DNA of 64,000 nt, taken from contig NZ_JAKZGS010000006.1 in assembly GCF_022549695.1 (NCBI RefSeq), positions 142,218 to 206,217 of the forward strand, given 5' to 3'. The notes under the pieces are model-generated. The model was not told where the DNA came from. It made no database searches and was given only the letters and a program-made list of their open reading frames with translations. This DNA comes from Belliella calami (lineage in GTDB: Bacteria; Bacteroidota; Bacteroidia; Cytophagales; Cyclobacteriaceae). Both the position numbers and the translations under genes were made by a program. Shown here piece by piece: positions 24,430-35,140 of this stretch; position 1 is the first letter of the stretch; each line of letters begins with the position of its first letter.

Positions 24430-26025
24430 TTACTGCTTAATTTTTGCCTTGATCATTGTAAAGGAATGCGCAGGAAATGCATAAGTCACCTTCTCACCTT
24501 TTCCTTTTAGAGACTTTGCTTTAGTTTCCACATTCGTCACACCAAAGTCATTCATTGATTTTATATCAGGACCATTCACTTCATAGACTTCAAAATCACC
24601 TGTAAATTCACCTTCTATAGCAAGAATGTCAGTTGTAATTGCCTTGTCCTTATGTCTATTGACCACATTAATAATCAGCTCGTCACCCAAAACTGTGGCT
24701 GAAACATCCAAGTATGGCACATCTTTCAAATCTGCCTTTTGCTCTCCAAGTCCAAGAGCAAAACTTCCAGTATTGTATTTTTCAGAATCCACAAATACAT
24801 CCAAAGAAGTACCATGAGCATGCTGTGCAAACAAAGCCAAAGGATGATAAATTGTCTGCAAGAAAAGGCCTTCTTCATTCGTGAAAATCGGAGCTATTAC
24901 ATTGACAAGTTGAGCCATGTTTGCGATTTTTACCACATCAGCATTTCTGATAAATGCATTCAAAAAAGATGAAATTACCAAAGCATCTTCAAGATTGTAT
25001 CTTTCTTCTAGTGCTATATCTCCTGACATTGTTTCAGAAGATCTCCATCGATACCAAATATTGTATTCATCCCAGGCAATATAAATCGGATCCCTATCAC
25101 CTCGATCTGCTCTTGACATTGCTTCGTCGATAATGCCAGATACCAGTTTAGTCCTTTCTTCCAATACCAATGGAGATGCTACAAAAGCATAATAATTGTC
25201 ATCGACATTCCCTACATACATGTGTAGTGCGAGGTAATCAACTACATTTTTCAATTCATCTATGACAGTCTTATTCCAAGCCATTGGATCAGCTCCAGGA
25301 TAGAAATTAGAAGATCCAGCCGCTACCAGCTTAATTGATGGATCTGTAAGCTTCATCAATTTACCCGCTTCTCTAGCTTTTTTTGAATAATCTTCTGCAT
25401 TCAAATGACCCATTTGCCATGGCCCATCCATTTCATTTCCCAAACCCCAATAGGTGATTTTATGGGGTTTTTCGTATCCGTGCTTTTTCCTAAGTTCAGC
25501 GTAATAAGGACCTGACTCCACATTTGTATATTCCACCCAATGTTGGGCTTCTTGTATCGTTCCTGTACCTAGGTTAACTGCAAAATATGGCTCTGTATCC
25601 ATCAATTTTGCATAATCCATAAATTCGTTAGTTCCAAATTGATTGGATTCAAGTCTATTCCAAGCTAATTCCAATCTAGCTGGTCTATCCTCTTTTGGAC
25701 CTACCCCGTCTAGCCAGTTGTAGTTGGAAACAAAATTTCCTCCAGGATACCTAGTCAGGGTGACGTTCAAACCTTGAACAGCCTCAAGTACATCCAATCT
25801 AAATCCATTTTCGTCTGACAGTGGATTACCTGGATCGTAGATTCCTCCATATACACATCTCCCGAGGTGTTCCACAAAATTTCCATAAATCTTCTTGTCA
25901 ACTTCTCCAATCTTTCGATCTAGATCAATTTTGATTCTTGCATTTTGAGACAGGGCATCTTGAGAAATCCCGAAGACTGCCACTCCCAATGCTAGTGCTG
26001 AAGTAATTGTTTTTAATTTCATCAT
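24430..26025 (-). CDS. GH51 alpha-L-arabinofuranosidase (second paralogue), exported
   Basis: 531 aa with signal peptide (ALALGVAVFGISQDALSQ). GH51 motifs: KIYGNFVEHLGRCVYGG, TRYPGGNFVSNYNW, the acid/base Glu in GLGNEMDGPWQMG and the nucleophile Glu in IYIAWDEYNIWYRW. The GNEMDG variant differs from the GNESWG of its neighbour and is closer to the classical intracellular-type GH51, but here the protein is exported. It releases alpha-L-arabinofuranose from arabino-oligosaccharides. It lies 12 bp upstream of the GH43 lipoprotein gene. Confidence 0.92.
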   Translation of the reverse strand: MMKLKTITSALALGVAVFGISQDALSQNARIKIDLDRKIGEVDKKIYGNFVEHLGRCVYGGIYDPGNPLSDENGFRLDVLEAVQGLNVTLTRYPGGNFVSNYNWLDGVGPKEDRPARLELAWNRLESNQFGTNEFMDYAKLMDTEPYFAVNLGTGTIQEAQHWVEYTNVESGPYYAELRKKHGYEKPHKITYWGLGNEMDGPWQMGHLNAEDYSKKAREAGKLMKLTDPSIKLVAAGSSNFYPGADPMAWNKTVIDELKNVVDYLALHMYVGNVDDNYYAFVASPLVLEERTKLVSGIIDEAMSRADRGDRDPIYIAWDEYNIWYRWRSSETMSGDIALEERYNLEDALVISSFLNAFIRNADVVKIANMAQLVNVIAPIFTNEEGLFLQTIYHPLALFAQHAHGTSLDVFVDSEKYNTGSFALGLGEQKADLKDVPYLDVSATVLGDELIINVVNRHKDKAITTDILAIEGEFTGDFEVYEVNGPDIKSMNDFGVTNVETKAKSLKGKGEKVTYAFPAHSFTMIKAKIKQ

Positions 26026-26049
26026 TAGGGTTTATTTTATTTCAATATC

Positions 26050-27048
26050 TTAATTTTCTAAACTTACTATAGGCCAACCTTCGCTATCCCAATTCATTTC
26101 ACGAATCAATAATTTGGAGCGACCATTATCTTTGGCATCATAACCATGGAAAATCAAATATTCTGTCCCTCCAAATTCATATGCTGAATTGTGGCCTACA
26201 CCATGCCAGTCTTTATCACCTCCTAGCACTAAAGTTCCCCCACCCTCAAACATGCTCACACCATCTCGGTCAAAGTATGGGCCTTGAACTTCTTTCGATC
26301 TTCCTACTACCATCTTGTAGGTACTATTTACACCCCTACAGCAATAATCAAATGACACAAACAAATAGTAGTACCCATCTTTCTTGAAAATAAATGGAGC
26401 TTCGACAGCACCGTCTCCAGGATTTCGATCATCCAATTCGAATGACCTTTCTCTTTTTGAAATAGTGTACCAATCGTCAGGTCCGTTTTGAACGGTCTTC
26501 AAATCATCTCCGAGACGGACTAATTTCATTCCATTCCAAAACGACCCATAATTCAACCAAGGTGTACCTTCCTCATCAAAGACCAAGTTTGGGTCTATCG
26601 CATTCCATAGATCTCTTCCAGGAACTGATTGGATTACGATTCCTTGATCCTCCCATTTGAAATCGGGAGAATCAGGATTCAGTGTCTTATTTTTTACCAA
26701 ACCAATGGCAGAGGTATTTTTCGCAAAAGAAGAAACAGAATAATACAAGAAATACTCTCCTTCGTGAAAAGTAATATCTGGTGCCCATATATGATTTTTG
26801 AAGTCCGCTGCTACATCAGTAGCCCAAGTTGGAGGCTGAGGAAAAACAGCTTCTTCTCTTTTCCATTTTTTCATATCTGGAGAAGACCAGACAGCGATCC
26901 CACGCCCTGTACTAAAAAGGAAAAAAGTATCTCCTTCTTTGATCATAACAGGATCATGAACAGGGATTACTGTACTATATTCTTGGTCTTGCGACCAAGT
27001 AGTGAAGGAGATAAAAAAAGCCAATAATGTCAATAGTGAATTTTTCAT
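26050..27048 (-). CDS. GH43 arabinan endo-1,5-alpha-L-arabinosidase
   Basis: 332 aa, signal peptide ending TWSQ, no lipobox. Single GH43 propeller with catalytic Asp in VIPVHDPVMIKEG, Asp in NAIDPNLVFDEEG and Glu in GAVEAPFIFKKDGYYY. The following VSFDYCCRGVNSTY is characteristic of endo-arabinanases of this subfamily. It should work in the periplasm on imported arabino-oligosaccharides, complementing the lipid-anchored GH43. First enzyme gene after the SusD gap. Confidence 0.92.
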   Translation of the reverse strand: MKNSLLTLLAFFISFTTWSQDQEYSTVIPVHDPVMIKEGDTFFLFSTGRGIAVWSSPDMKKWKREEAVFPQPPTWATDVAADFKNHIWAPDITFHEGEYFLYYSVSSFAKNTSAIGLVKNKTLNPDSPDFKWEDQGIVIQSVPGRDLWNAIDPNLVFDEEGTPWLNYGSFWNGMKLVRLGDDLKTVQNGPDDWYTISKRERSFELDDRNPGDGAVEAPFIFKKDGYYYLFVSFDYCCRGVNSTYKMVVGRSKEVQGPYFDRDGVSMFEGGGTLVLGGDKDWHGVGHNSAYEFGGTEYLIFHGYDAKDNGRSKLLIREMNWDSEGWPIVSLEN

Positions 27049-27321
27049 TTTGGGTCTTGTTTATTAGGATAAATGATCACAAAATGACCTTTATTTCATA
27101 CATGTTAGGTTAAAATTTTCTTCATCAATCTGAAACCATATTTCCGAAACTGTAAATGTTATAAAATGGAAAAGAAAGAAAAGCTCTTATCCTATTGATC
27201 TCGCTTTCTTCCATTTTCCAAAATAGACTAATAGTTTATGAATTTTTATATAAGGCAAATATGATAAAGGCAAGATCCGAAGTTTGAGCCTCGAACCCGC
27301 TTTTATAAACTATTTACCCTA
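27049..27321 (-). other. Gap after susCD with an imperfect hairpin
   Basis: An imperfect stem at about 27163-27218 (AAAATGGAA plus GAAAG arms with bulges) lies between susD and the first GH43. Partial termination here would make susCD more abundant than the enzyme genes, a common pattern in such loci. No strong internal promoter was seen. Confidence 0.4.
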
Positions 27322-28878
27322 TTAATTATTTGCACTGTTTGGAGAAAGGTTCGGGTTGTTATCCAATTCGCCTTGTGGAATTGGCAACCATTGATTCCCT
27401 GGAGTGAAGGTATTGAACTCTGAATCTCTACTTCTCAAGAAAGCAAGTTTGGCTGGATCTTCAAACCATCCCCATCTAACCAAATCATTGATTCTCTGTC
27501 CTTCGATAGCAAATTCCAAGAATCTTTCGTGGGCAATTTGATCCCTCATCTCTTCTTGGGACATGGCAGGTTTTACTGTTGCCAAATCAGGTAGATTTGC
27601 TCTGTTACGAACCTGTTGGATAAAGCCATAAGCTTCGGCAGTTCTCCCCAATTCATTCAATGCCTCAGCATGAAGCATTAAGATATCTGCATATCTCAAA
27701 ATTCGGTAATTGATTCCTGATCTAAACTGTTCTTCAACTGAAGGTCCAAAACCATCATTTGTATATTTTCTTGGGTAGATTTCATCTGGGGAATAAGGCC
27801 ATTGGTCATTGTACAATCTGGTACTATTCTCTGTAGGCTCAAAAGAAGCTATTGTTGCCAAAAGACGCGGGTCTTTTCTACCGTCAATAGTTTGCTCTAT
27901 ATGGAAATCATTATACAAAGTTCTTGTTGGCAAGAAGTCATTGAACCCATACCCTCTAGCTGCATAAGTGATCGCTTGTGCAGAAACTTGAGTCCAGTTA
28001 GCATTAGGGTTTCCTCCCCAATTCAATTCAGATCCACCTACTTCAGAAGGCATTGCAAATTGCACTTCGAAAAGAGACTCAGCATTGTTCTCTGTTCTTG
28101 GATCGAAATTGTCTCTGTAATTTTCCATCAATCTGTAAGCACCATGCTGCCCACCTACCAATTCAGCGAATTGCTGAGTAGCTTCAGCCCATCTTTGTCT
28201 GTAAACTAGTGCTTTTCCTAACATTCCAGTAGCGGCCCCGCTGGTAGCTCTACCTACATTTCCTCTATCAGGACCATTTACATTTAGATAATTTACAGGA
28301 AGGTTAGCTTTTGCTTCTGTAAAATCTGAAATTATCTGATTCCAAATATCTTCTTCAGATGCAGTCTCAGGATAAAACTCAGTTCTATCAGCAGGAAGTG
28401 TTGTGATGAGTGGAACCTCCTTGTAGAAGTTGGCGAGATTGAAATATGCCAAACCCCTTAAGAAGTATGCTTGACCTAAAACTCTGTTTTTCAGATCTTG
28501 ATCCATTTCAATGCTAGGCACATTTGCCAAGACTTGATTGGCTCTCCATACCAACTGGTAATGAGCTTCCCAAACCCATGCAACTGGGCCAGAAGTCGTA
28601 GGAATTGTAAAATTCGCCACTAACATCAAATCAGGCCAAGGGCTATCACCTTGAAAATCATCCGCTCGACCATCCATCAAGCAAGGTATCATTCTCATAT
28701 ATGTACCATCGATAATAAGACTATTGTAAATTGAATTTACTGCCGCTACCGCATCTGCCTCAGTTTGCCAGAAAGTTCCAGTCGTCGCGATATTTGGGTT
28801 ATTGAGATCCAGTTTTGACTCACAGCCAGCACTTGCCAACATTGCACCAGCCAAAAGGGAATATATATATTTTTTCAT
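27322..28878 (-). CDS. SusD/RagB-family glycan-binding lipoprotein
   Basis: 518 aa outer-membrane lipoprotein (signal with AGAMLASAGC, Cys19). It has the SusD fold: NNPN N-terminal segment, TPR-like helices (AYFLRGLAYFNLANFYKEVP near residue 140) and a C-terminal RagB region (YADILMLHAEALNELGR, then FAIEGQRINDLVRWG). It forms the lid on the partner TonB transporter and captures arabino-oligosaccharides at the surface. It lies 31 bp after the SusC gene; this pair defines the locus as a polysaccharide utilisation locus. Confidence 0.95.
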   Translation of the reverse strand: MKKYIYSLLAGAMLASAGCESKLDLNNPNIATTGTFWQTEADAVAAVNSIYNSLIIDGTYMRMIPCLMDGRADDFQGDSPWPDLMLVANFTIPTTSGPVAWVWEAHYQLVWRANQVLANVPSIEMDQDLKNRVLGQAYFLRGLAYFNLANFYKEVPLITTLPADRTEFYPETASEEDIWNQIISDFTEAKANLPVNYLNVNGPDRGNVGRATSGAATGMLGKALVYRQRWAEATQQFAELVGGQHGAYRLMENYRDNFDPRTENNAESLFEVQFAMPSEVGGSELNWGGNPNANWTQVSAQAITYAARGYGFNDFLPTRTLYNDFHIEQTIDGRKDPRLLATIASFEPTENSTRLYNDQWPYSPDEIYPRKYTNDGFGPSVEEQFRSGINYRILRYADILMLHAEALNELGRTAEAYGFIQQVRNRANLPDLATVKPAMSQEEMRDQIAHERFLEFAIEGQRINDLVRWGWFEDPAKLAFLRSRDSEFNTFTPGNQWLPIPQGELDNNPNLSPNSANN

Positions 28879-28909
28879 GATTAGATTATTTTGGTTGTAT
28901 TACCTGCAA

Positions 28910-31900
28910 TTAGAAAGAAACTTGAAGACCTAGCATCATTGTTCTTGGTCTTGGGAACGACCCGAAATCAAACCCAGGTTCAAAAACTCCAGAGGTAAAG
29001 TCAGGATTAAATCCTTTGTATGATTGGAAAGTAAATGGGTTTTGGACTGAAGCGTACACTCTTGCTGACTGGAATTTTGTCATAAATCCACTAACTCTTG
29101 GTATTTTGTATCCAACTGATACAGTCTGAATCCTTAAGTGTGTCCCATCTTGCAACCACCCTTTTCTATCAGAGTTTCTTTGGTTTTGATTTGGATCCCC
29201 TGCTACCAATCGTGGCCATACCTCACTTGGGTTTTCCGGTGTCCATCTCTCCAAGATATCTTCATGACGGTTGGTAAAATCCATTGTCAACATGATATCT
29301 CTATATTGTCTGCTATGAATCAAATATCCACCAGCACCAGATGCAAAAACAGTAAAGTCAAAGTTTTTGTAGGCTCCTGTGAAGTTCAAGCCATAATAAA
29401 CTGTCGGTAAAGCACTTCCCAAATTCACTCTATCTTCAGCAAAATCAATCACACCATCACCATTAATATCTTCAAATTTGACATCTCCAGGGGCTGTACC
29501 AGCACTTTGGAAAGCATGATTGTCGATCTCTTCTTGTGTTTGGAAAATCCCAATAGCCCTGTGACCAAAATGATGACCAATAGGCTGTCCAACTATCGTT
29601 CTTGAGCCTACTCCGAAGATTGGCTGATTGTCTCCCCCTAATGCTAGGACTTCATTGCTAAGCGTAGTTGCATTTGCTGAAATGTCGAAAGTAAAATCAC
29701 CAGTCATTTTTCTGTAAGTCAACTGAAATTCAAACCCTTGATTCCTCAAGCTACCTGCATTTACCACTGGACTACCAGCAGCACCTGTAGATGCTGGAAT
29801 AGGCACCGAAACAAGAATATCTGTTGTTTTACTGTTGTAATATTCAGCTGAGAATTCTACTTTCCCATCAAATAATGCTCCGTCAAAACCAATATTGGAA
29901 GTAGTTCTTGTCTCCCATCTGATATTTGGATCTATTTGTGTTGTTTGGATAGAACCCCTCACTACATCCCCTCCAAAATTGTAAAGGACATTAGGGTTGA
30001 TTGTAGCAAAATATAAATAATCACCAATGTTGGCATTTCCCAATTGTCCATAACTTGCTCTCATTTTCAAATCAGAAATAAATGAAGGAAGTGTTATAAA
30101 CGATTCGTTGTGGATATTCCATCCAAGAGCTAAAGAAGGGAAATTACCAAACCTTGTTGTTGGAGAAAATTTGGATGATCCATCTCTTCTAATCGTAGCA
30201 GTGATTAGGTATCTATCATCATAGTTGTAATTTACCCGACCCAGCAAAGACGCTATTGCATTTCTAAATTCAGAGCCAGATGACTGTTTGTTTACACCAT
30301 TGTCCAATACAGGGAAATTGACATCTATATTTTCTGAATATCCATTTCTATTGATTACTCCACTTTCTTGATACATCTGTCCTGCAAGCACATCAAGACT
30401 ATGCTTTCCAAAAGTACCTCTATAATTAATCGTGTTTTCTATCAAACCAGTAGAGAGTATTCTATGTCCATCATCCATTCTGGATGTTCCATCATTGAAG
30501 AAAAACCCAAGTCTAAATGCAGGAAGGTATGCCAAATCCCTTACATGTGTTCGGTCATAGTTCAAGTTCAGCTTGTAGGACAATTTGTGGTTTTCAAGAT
30601 CCAAAAGCTGATATTCTCCAAAAGCAGTAGCAAATGTTCTATCGACTGTTGAATTTGCAGTAAACAAATTGTTCACCCCAATGGCATTCAAGGAAATTGC
30701 TCTCTGAAGATCCGCTTCCGTTCCTCCATATCCTCCAAGATTGTTAGGATCGAAAATTGGCATTGTAGGAATGGCTTGAACCAAATCCGCAATTAAGGTA
30801 GGTCTATTTCCTGCCAACACATCTGGCCTAAATGTAAGCGCATCTTCATAGGAATGGGTGTAGTAAAGAGATGTACCAACTTTCAATCTTCCTTTTTCAG
30901 AAAGTGTATTCATTCTCATAGAATATCGCTCATAGTTTGGTCCATTACCTACCAGAGTCCCTCTGTTTTCGAAATAATCCAACGAAGCATTGTATTGAGT
31001 GTATTCACCTCCTCCAGAGAAGTTCAAATTGTGGTTTTGTCTAAAACCATTTTTCAACCCCTCTCTTTGCCAATCTGTATCTATATCAGAGATAAAGTTT
31101 GGATTGTTGGGATCATTAGCCGGTACCAATGGCTGATTACCATTTCTTTGAACTTCGTTGATGATCATTTGATAATCTTCTCTTCCCAAAACAGGGATTC
31201 TTTGCCAAACTTGATCTACGCCTACATAAGTATTGTATTCAACTTTCAGCGGAGAATTTTTCTTTCCTTGCTTGGTCGTGATGATTACAACACCATTCGC
31301 AGCACGAGATCCATAGATAGCACCCGCCGAAGCATCTTTCAAAACCTGCATAGTTTCCACATCATTAGGATTAAAATCCCTTGGGGTAGTTCCTACAGGC
31401 ACTCCATCGATTACATAAAGCGGTTGACCATTTCCAAAAGTAGAGATACCTCTTATTCTTACACTTGGAAATGCACCAGGCTGACCATCCGAGGTTACTT
31501 GAACTCCAGAAACCCTACCTTGTAGCATTTGGGCTACATCATTCGTAGAGAATTTTTTAATCTCTTCTGTGTTTACTACAGAAATAGCACCTGTGATATC
31601 AGATTTCTTTTGAGTACCATAACCTACTACAATTACTTCGTCTAGATTACTGATATCTTCTTGGAGGGTTACATTGATGATAGACTGATTTCCAACTGTG
31701 ATCTCTTGGCTTGTATAGCCTACAAAAGAAAATACCAAAACCGAATTTTCATCCGGTACCGAAATAGAAAAAGAACCATCAAGTTCGGTCGCAACACCTA
31801 CTGTGGTTCCTTTTATTAATACAGTAACTCCAGGAATAGGCTGCTGATCAGCACCGGAAGTTACTACACCTCTGACAGAGATGTCTGCAGTATTCACATC

Positions 31901-32011
31901 TGATACTACATCGAAATTTTCGAAAGCATTTGCTTGATTTATATTAAATGTAAAATTTACACCTAATAAAAGAAGCAAAGCTAACTTGAATCGTAAACGC
32001 TTTAGGTTCAT
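28910..32011 (-). CDS. SusC/RagA-family TonB-dependent outer-membrane transporter
   Basis: 1033 aa. Signal peptide, CarboxypepD_reg-like domain (VRGVVTSGADQQPIPGVTV through about residue 115), then the plug with VIVVGYGTQKKSDITGAISV and NGVVIITTKQGK, and a large beta-barrel ending in aromatic MLGLQVSF. It imports arabino-oligosaccharides with energy from TonB. First gene of the long minus-strand operon, and divergent from the regulator. The 395-bp intergenic region holds its promoter and probable AraR sites. Confidence 0.95.
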   Translation of the reverse strand: MNLKRLRFKLALLLLLGVNFTFNINQANAFENFDVVSDVNTADISVRGVVTSGADQQPIPGVTVLIKGTTVGVATELDGSFSISVPDENSVLVFSFVGYTSQEITVGNQSIINVTLQEDISNLDEVIVVGYGTQKKSDITGAISVVNTEEIKKFSTNDVAQMLQGRVSGVQVTSDGQPGAFPSVRIRGISTFGNGQPLYVIDGVPVGTTPRDFNPNDVETMQVLKDASAGAIYGSRAANGVVIITTKQGKKNSPLKVEYNTYVGVDQVWQRIPVLGREDYQMIINEVQRNGNQPLVPANDPNNPNFISDIDTDWQREGLKNGFRQNHNLNFSGGGEYTQYNASLDYFENRGTLVGNGPNYERYSMRMNTLSEKGRLKVGTSLYYTHSYEDALTFRPDVLAGNRPTLIADLVQAIPTMPIFDPNNLGGYGGTEADLQRAISLNAIGVNNLFTANSTVDRTFATAFGEYQLLDLENHKLSYKLNLNYDRTHVRDLAYLPAFRLGFFFNDGTSRMDDGHRILSTGLIENTINYRGTFGKHSLDVLAGQMYQESGVINRNGYSENIDVNFPVLDNGVNKQSSGSEFRNAIASLLGRVNYNYDDRYLITATIRRDGSSKFSPTTRFGNFPSLALGWNIHNESFITLPSFISDLKMRASYGQLGNANIGDYLYFATINPNVLYNFGGDVVRGSIQTTQIDPNIRWETRTTSNIGFDGALFDGKVEFSAEYYNSKTTDILVSVPIPASTGAAGSPVVNAGSLRNQGFEFQLTYRKMTGDFTFDISANATTLSNEVLALGGDNQPIFGVGSRTIVGQPIGHHFGHRAIGIFQTQEEIDNHAFQSAGTAPGDVKFEDINGDGVIDFAEDRVNLGSALPTVYYGLNFTGAYKNFDFTVFASGAGGYLIHSRQYRDIMLTMDFTNRHEDILERWTPENPSEVWPRLVAGDPNQNQRNSDRKGWLQDGTHLRIQTVSVGYKIPRVSGFMTKFQSARVYASVQNPFTFQSYKGFNPDFTSGVFEPGFDFGSFPRPRTMMLGLQVSF

Positions 32012-32406
32012 AAAATTTAGGGTTTATTATATTATAATAATTTACTTTAGTTGTAAATGTGCTTAAACAATCAAAAAAGCAAAGCTATTAATCTGCTTTT
32101 CTGATAATTATAAAGAAACTATGAAGTTAACTGGCAGCTATTACGAACGAATATTAGAGAATAAAATTTAAACTCACAAATATTAATTGTCTTTTTTACA
32201 CTATTAAAATAAAAAGCTAATGGAAACTAAATAAAATTCTATTTCAAAAGGCATCAGAAAAACTGAATTTTAGAAGAGATTTGAATTTGTTTTGAGTTTT
32301 CGGACCTAAATAAATCCAACATTAAGTGTCTATCTTGGATTTATAAAAATAAATTCAGTAAATTTCAAAGTAATTCTAAAAGTTAACAATTGAAAATGTT
32401 TTTTAA
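32012..32406. promoter_or_regulatory. Divergent control region of the arabinose locus
   Basis: Gene-free, very AT-rich. It contains TTTAGTTGTAAATGTGCTTAAA (32047-32068), similar to the palindromic site before the symporter gene, then TTTTTTACACTATTAA (about 32190-32205), and ATTAAGTGTC (32321-32330), whose 10 bp recur inverted at 33164-33173. These GTGTAAA/AAGTGTC motifs are candidate AraR operators. No -33/-7 pair is certain. Confidence 0.4.
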
Positions 32407-33117
32407 ATGAAATATTCAAGCCAAACCAGGTTATTAGTAGCTGTAGATTGTATCATATTTGGATTTGACGGAACAGATTACAAACTCCTTCTGATCCAGC
32501 GTGGATTTGCTCCAGAAAAAGAAAAATGGAGCTTAATGGGTGGGTTTGTGCAACCTGAGGAGTCTTTAGATGAAGCTGCAGAAAGAATATTAAAGCAATT
32601 GACAGGGCTTCATGATGTATATATGGAGGAGATGCAAGCATTCAGCCAACCGGATAGAGACCCGATAGAGAGAGTCATCGCTGTCGCCTATGTTGCTTTG
32701 ATTGACATTGAAAAGTATCAGACCCAAATCAATGACGATTTTCATGCAAGGTGGTATTCTATCAAAGAATTACCCAACCTTATTTTTGACCACAAAAAGA
32801 TGGTAGAAATTGCTTTGACCAAATTAAGGTACAAAGCTGCATTTCACCCAATACTGTTCGAACTGCTTCCAGAAAAGTTCACTTTGCCACAGCTTCAGGC
32901 TATGTACGAGGGTCTTTATGACACCAAAATAGACAAAAGAAACTTTACTCGAAAGGTACTTTCAACCAAGCTTTTGAAAAAAGAAAACGACAAAGATAAA
33001 TCTAGCTCAAAAAAAGGTGCTTTTTACTATTCTTTGGACGAAGACCATTACAAAGAGAACTTCACCAATATCCATAATTTTATCCCAAGAAACGAAATCC
33101 CTGCTGGAGTGGAATAA
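32407..33117 (+). CDS. Nudix-fold transcriptional regulator, AraR/NrtR type
   Basis: 236 aa. The N-terminal Nudix-fold domain (residues about 8-150) is followed by a winged-helix domain (LFELLPEKFTLPQLQAMYEGLY, then KIDKRNFTRKVL). The Nudix box is degenerate: GFVQPEESLDEAAERILKQL lacks the RE and EE residues needed for hydrolysis, so the domain is a ligand sensor, as known for NrtR and for the Bacteroidota L-arabinose regulator AraR. It is divergent from susC and followed by transporter and isomerase genes, so it most likely represses the locus until L-arabinose (or a derivative) binds. Confidence 0.88.
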   Translation: MKYSSQTRLLVAVDCIIFGFDGTDYKLLLIQRGFAPEKEKWSLMGGFVQPEESLDEAAERILKQLTGLHDVYMEEMQAFSQPDRDPIERVIAVAYVALIDIEKYQTQINDDFHARWYSIKELPNLIFDHKKMVEIALTKLRYKAAFHPILFELLPEKFTLPQLQAMYEGLYDTKIDKRNFTRKVLSTKLLKKENDKDKSSSKKGAFYYSLDEDHYKENFTNIHNFIPRNEIPAGVE

Positions 33118-33149
33118 ATTTTTCACTCCATATTTTTTTTATTCAAATT

Positions 33150-33172
33150 TTAGGTGTAAATATGACACTTAA
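33150..33172. promoter_or_regulatory. Palindromic candidate AraR operator before the symporter
   Basis: TTAGGTGT (33150-33157) and ACACTTAA (33165-33172) form an inverted repeat with one mismatch around AAATATG. It lies 65 bp upstream of the symporter ATG. Related half-sites occur upstream of susC and the regulator. Confidence 0.45.
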
Positions 33173-33237
33173 TTGCCTTTTCAAGCAATTTATGGTGTGA
33201 AAATAACATTTAAACCCTTTAAAACTCAGACTCTCTT

Positions 33238-35112
33238 ATGGAAGCTGGATTCTCTACTTTAGATTACATTGTTTTTTCAGTCTATGCCATTGTCATAGTA
33301 GCTGTTGGACTTTGGGTATCAAGATCCAAAACAGGTGTTCAAAAAACAGCACAAGAATATTTCCTTGCAGACAAATCATTGACTTGGTGGGCAGTGGGCG
33401 CTTCTCTTATTGCCGCCAATATTTCCGCAGAACACTTTATAGGAACTTCGGGCTCTGGTTTTGCAATAGGACTTGGCATAGCAGCGTATGAATGGATTGC
33501 TGCAATCACTTTGATTATTGTTGCAAAATATTTTTTACCTGTATTTATCAAAAATGGTATTTATACAATGCCTCAATTTCTTCAATCACGATTTGACAAA
33601 CGAGTAAGTACTGCTTTTGCAGTATTTTGGCTTCTTGTCTATGTGTTTGTAAATCTCACCTCTGTGAGTTATTTGGGTGCTTTGGCACTAGAAAAAATCA
33701 TGGGGGTTCCTTTACAATATGGAATCATTGGACTTTTGGTATTTTCAGGAATCTACTCCATCTACGGTGGTCTTGAAGCTGTAGCTTGGACAGATGTGGT
33801 ACAAGTTGTAGTTCTTATTGCTGGTGGGTTGGTGACAACTTTCCTCGCTCTAGATGCTGTAGGTGATGGCGCTGGTGTAATTGCTGGTATGGCAAATCTT
33901 TACGAAGGGGCAAGAGAGCATTTTGTAATGGTAGTTCCAAAAGGAGAAATTATGGTTCCTGACGGTGTGGGAGGTTTAAAGGATGCATTCCAAGATCTAC
34001 CTGGAGTAGCAGTAGTACTGGGAGGAATGTGGCTGACCAATATTGGCTATTGGGGTTTCAACCAGTATATCATCCAAAAAGGACTTGCCGCCAAAAGTAT
34101 TGAAGATGCCAAGCGAGGATTGATTTTCGCAGGTTATCTAAAAATTCTTATCCCACTATTGGTAGTAATCCCAGGAATCGCGGCTTGGGTATTGATAAAC
34201 AAATCAACACCTGAGGAACTATCATTGATGCTGAATGTGCCGATAGAACAAATAGGAACTATAAACAAATCTGACGAAGCATATCCTTGGCTATTGAAAA
34301 ACTTTGTCCCGGCTGGGATTCGAGGTTTGGCTTTTGCTGCATTGGCAGCAGCTATAGTATCCTCACTCGCTTCGATGATCAATAGTACTTCGACTATTTT
34401 CACTATGGATATTTATAAAGTCTATTTCAAACCTGAAGCCAGCAATAGTCAATTGGTAAGATCAGGAAGACTAGTAGCTATAGTAGCTTTATTGATTGCG
34501 ATGTTGGTAGCACCACAATTGGCTTCATTGGATCAGGTATTTCAATATATCCAAGAATATACCGGATATATTTATCCAGGTGTCGTAGCGGTCTTCTGCA
34601 TGGGTTTATTCTGGAGACAAATCACAGGAAATGCGGCGCTTTGGACAGCAATCGCCACTATTCCTGCAGGTATTGTCTTCAAAGTAATGTATCCTGACAT
34701 GCCTTTCTTATTGAGAATGGGCTATGTATTTATCATTTTGGTAGCAATTGCTTCTGTTATAAGTTTTACTGAAAAGAAAACCCACCAAAATCCTGCATAC
34801 AAAGAGAATGGGACAGGCAGTAAATCCCTGAAAGCATCCTATTTCTTCTTTGTACTTGGGATTTTGTCAACAATTTTGGGGATAATCTTCTTCAATAAAT
34901 TTGAGCATATCGGTTTTGAGTCCATTTTCATGATGGCGACCATGTTTATCATGCTTGCTGTAATTCTATATACTAATGTAAAAATGAAAACTGCAGATCC
35001 GAAGTCATTGACTGTAGATCCTGTGCTTTTCAATACAGCAACACCATTCAATTTAGGAGCTGCCGGGATCGTATTGATCGTAGGCTTACTCTACTATTTC
35101 TTCTGGATGTAA
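33238..35112 (+). CDS. Sodium/solute symporter (SSS family), probable L-arabinose transporter
   Basis: 624 aa with about 14 hydrophobic helices. SSS signatures: [20 protein letters not shown] near residue 42, [13 protein letters not shown] near 178 and, in mid-protein, [15 protein letters not shown], typical of SGLT-type sugar symporters. It lies between the AraR-type regulator and araA, so L-arabinose is the likely substrate, brought across the inner membrane with Na+. Residues 280-340 include a polar loop of normal length. The araA start is 29 bp downstream, in the same operon. Confidence 0.92.
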   Translation: MEAGFSTLDYIVFSVYAIVIVAVGLWVSRSKTGVQKTAQEYFLADKSLTWWAVGASLIAANISAEHFIGTSGSGFAIGLGIAAYEWIAAITLIIVAKYFLPVFIKNGIYTMPQFLQSRFDKRVSTAFAVFWLLVYVFVNLTSVSYLGALALEKIMGVPLQYGIIGLLVFSGIYSIYGGLEAVAWTDVVQVVVLIAGGLVTTFLALDAVGDGAGVIAGMANLYEGAREHFVMVVPKGEIMVPDGVGGLKDAFQDLPGVAVVLGGMWLTNIGYWGFNQYIIQKGLAAKSIEDAKRGLIFAGYLKILIPLLVVIPGIAAWVLINKSTPEELSLMLNVPIEQIGTINKSDEAYPWLLKNFVPAGIRGLAFAALAAAIVSSLASMINSTSTIFTMDIYKVYFKPEASNSQLVRSGRLVAIVALLIAMLVAPQLASLDQVFQYIQEYTGYIYPGVVAVFCMGLFWRQITGNAALWTAIATIPAGIVFKVMYPDMPFLLRMGYVFIILVAIASVISFTEKKTHQNPAYKENGTGSKSLKASYFFFVLGILSTILGIIFFNKFEHIGFESIFMMATMFIMLAVILYTNVKMKTADPKSLTVDPVLFNTATPFNLGAAGIVLIVGLLYYFFWM

Positions 35113-35140
35113 ATTATCAAACCTTAAATCATATAAACTT

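Noticed and set aside
20548..27048. Prophage or integrated element boundaries within the glycosidase operon
   Set aside because: Genes are evenly spaced, in one direction, with consistent function and no att-like repeats or integrase.
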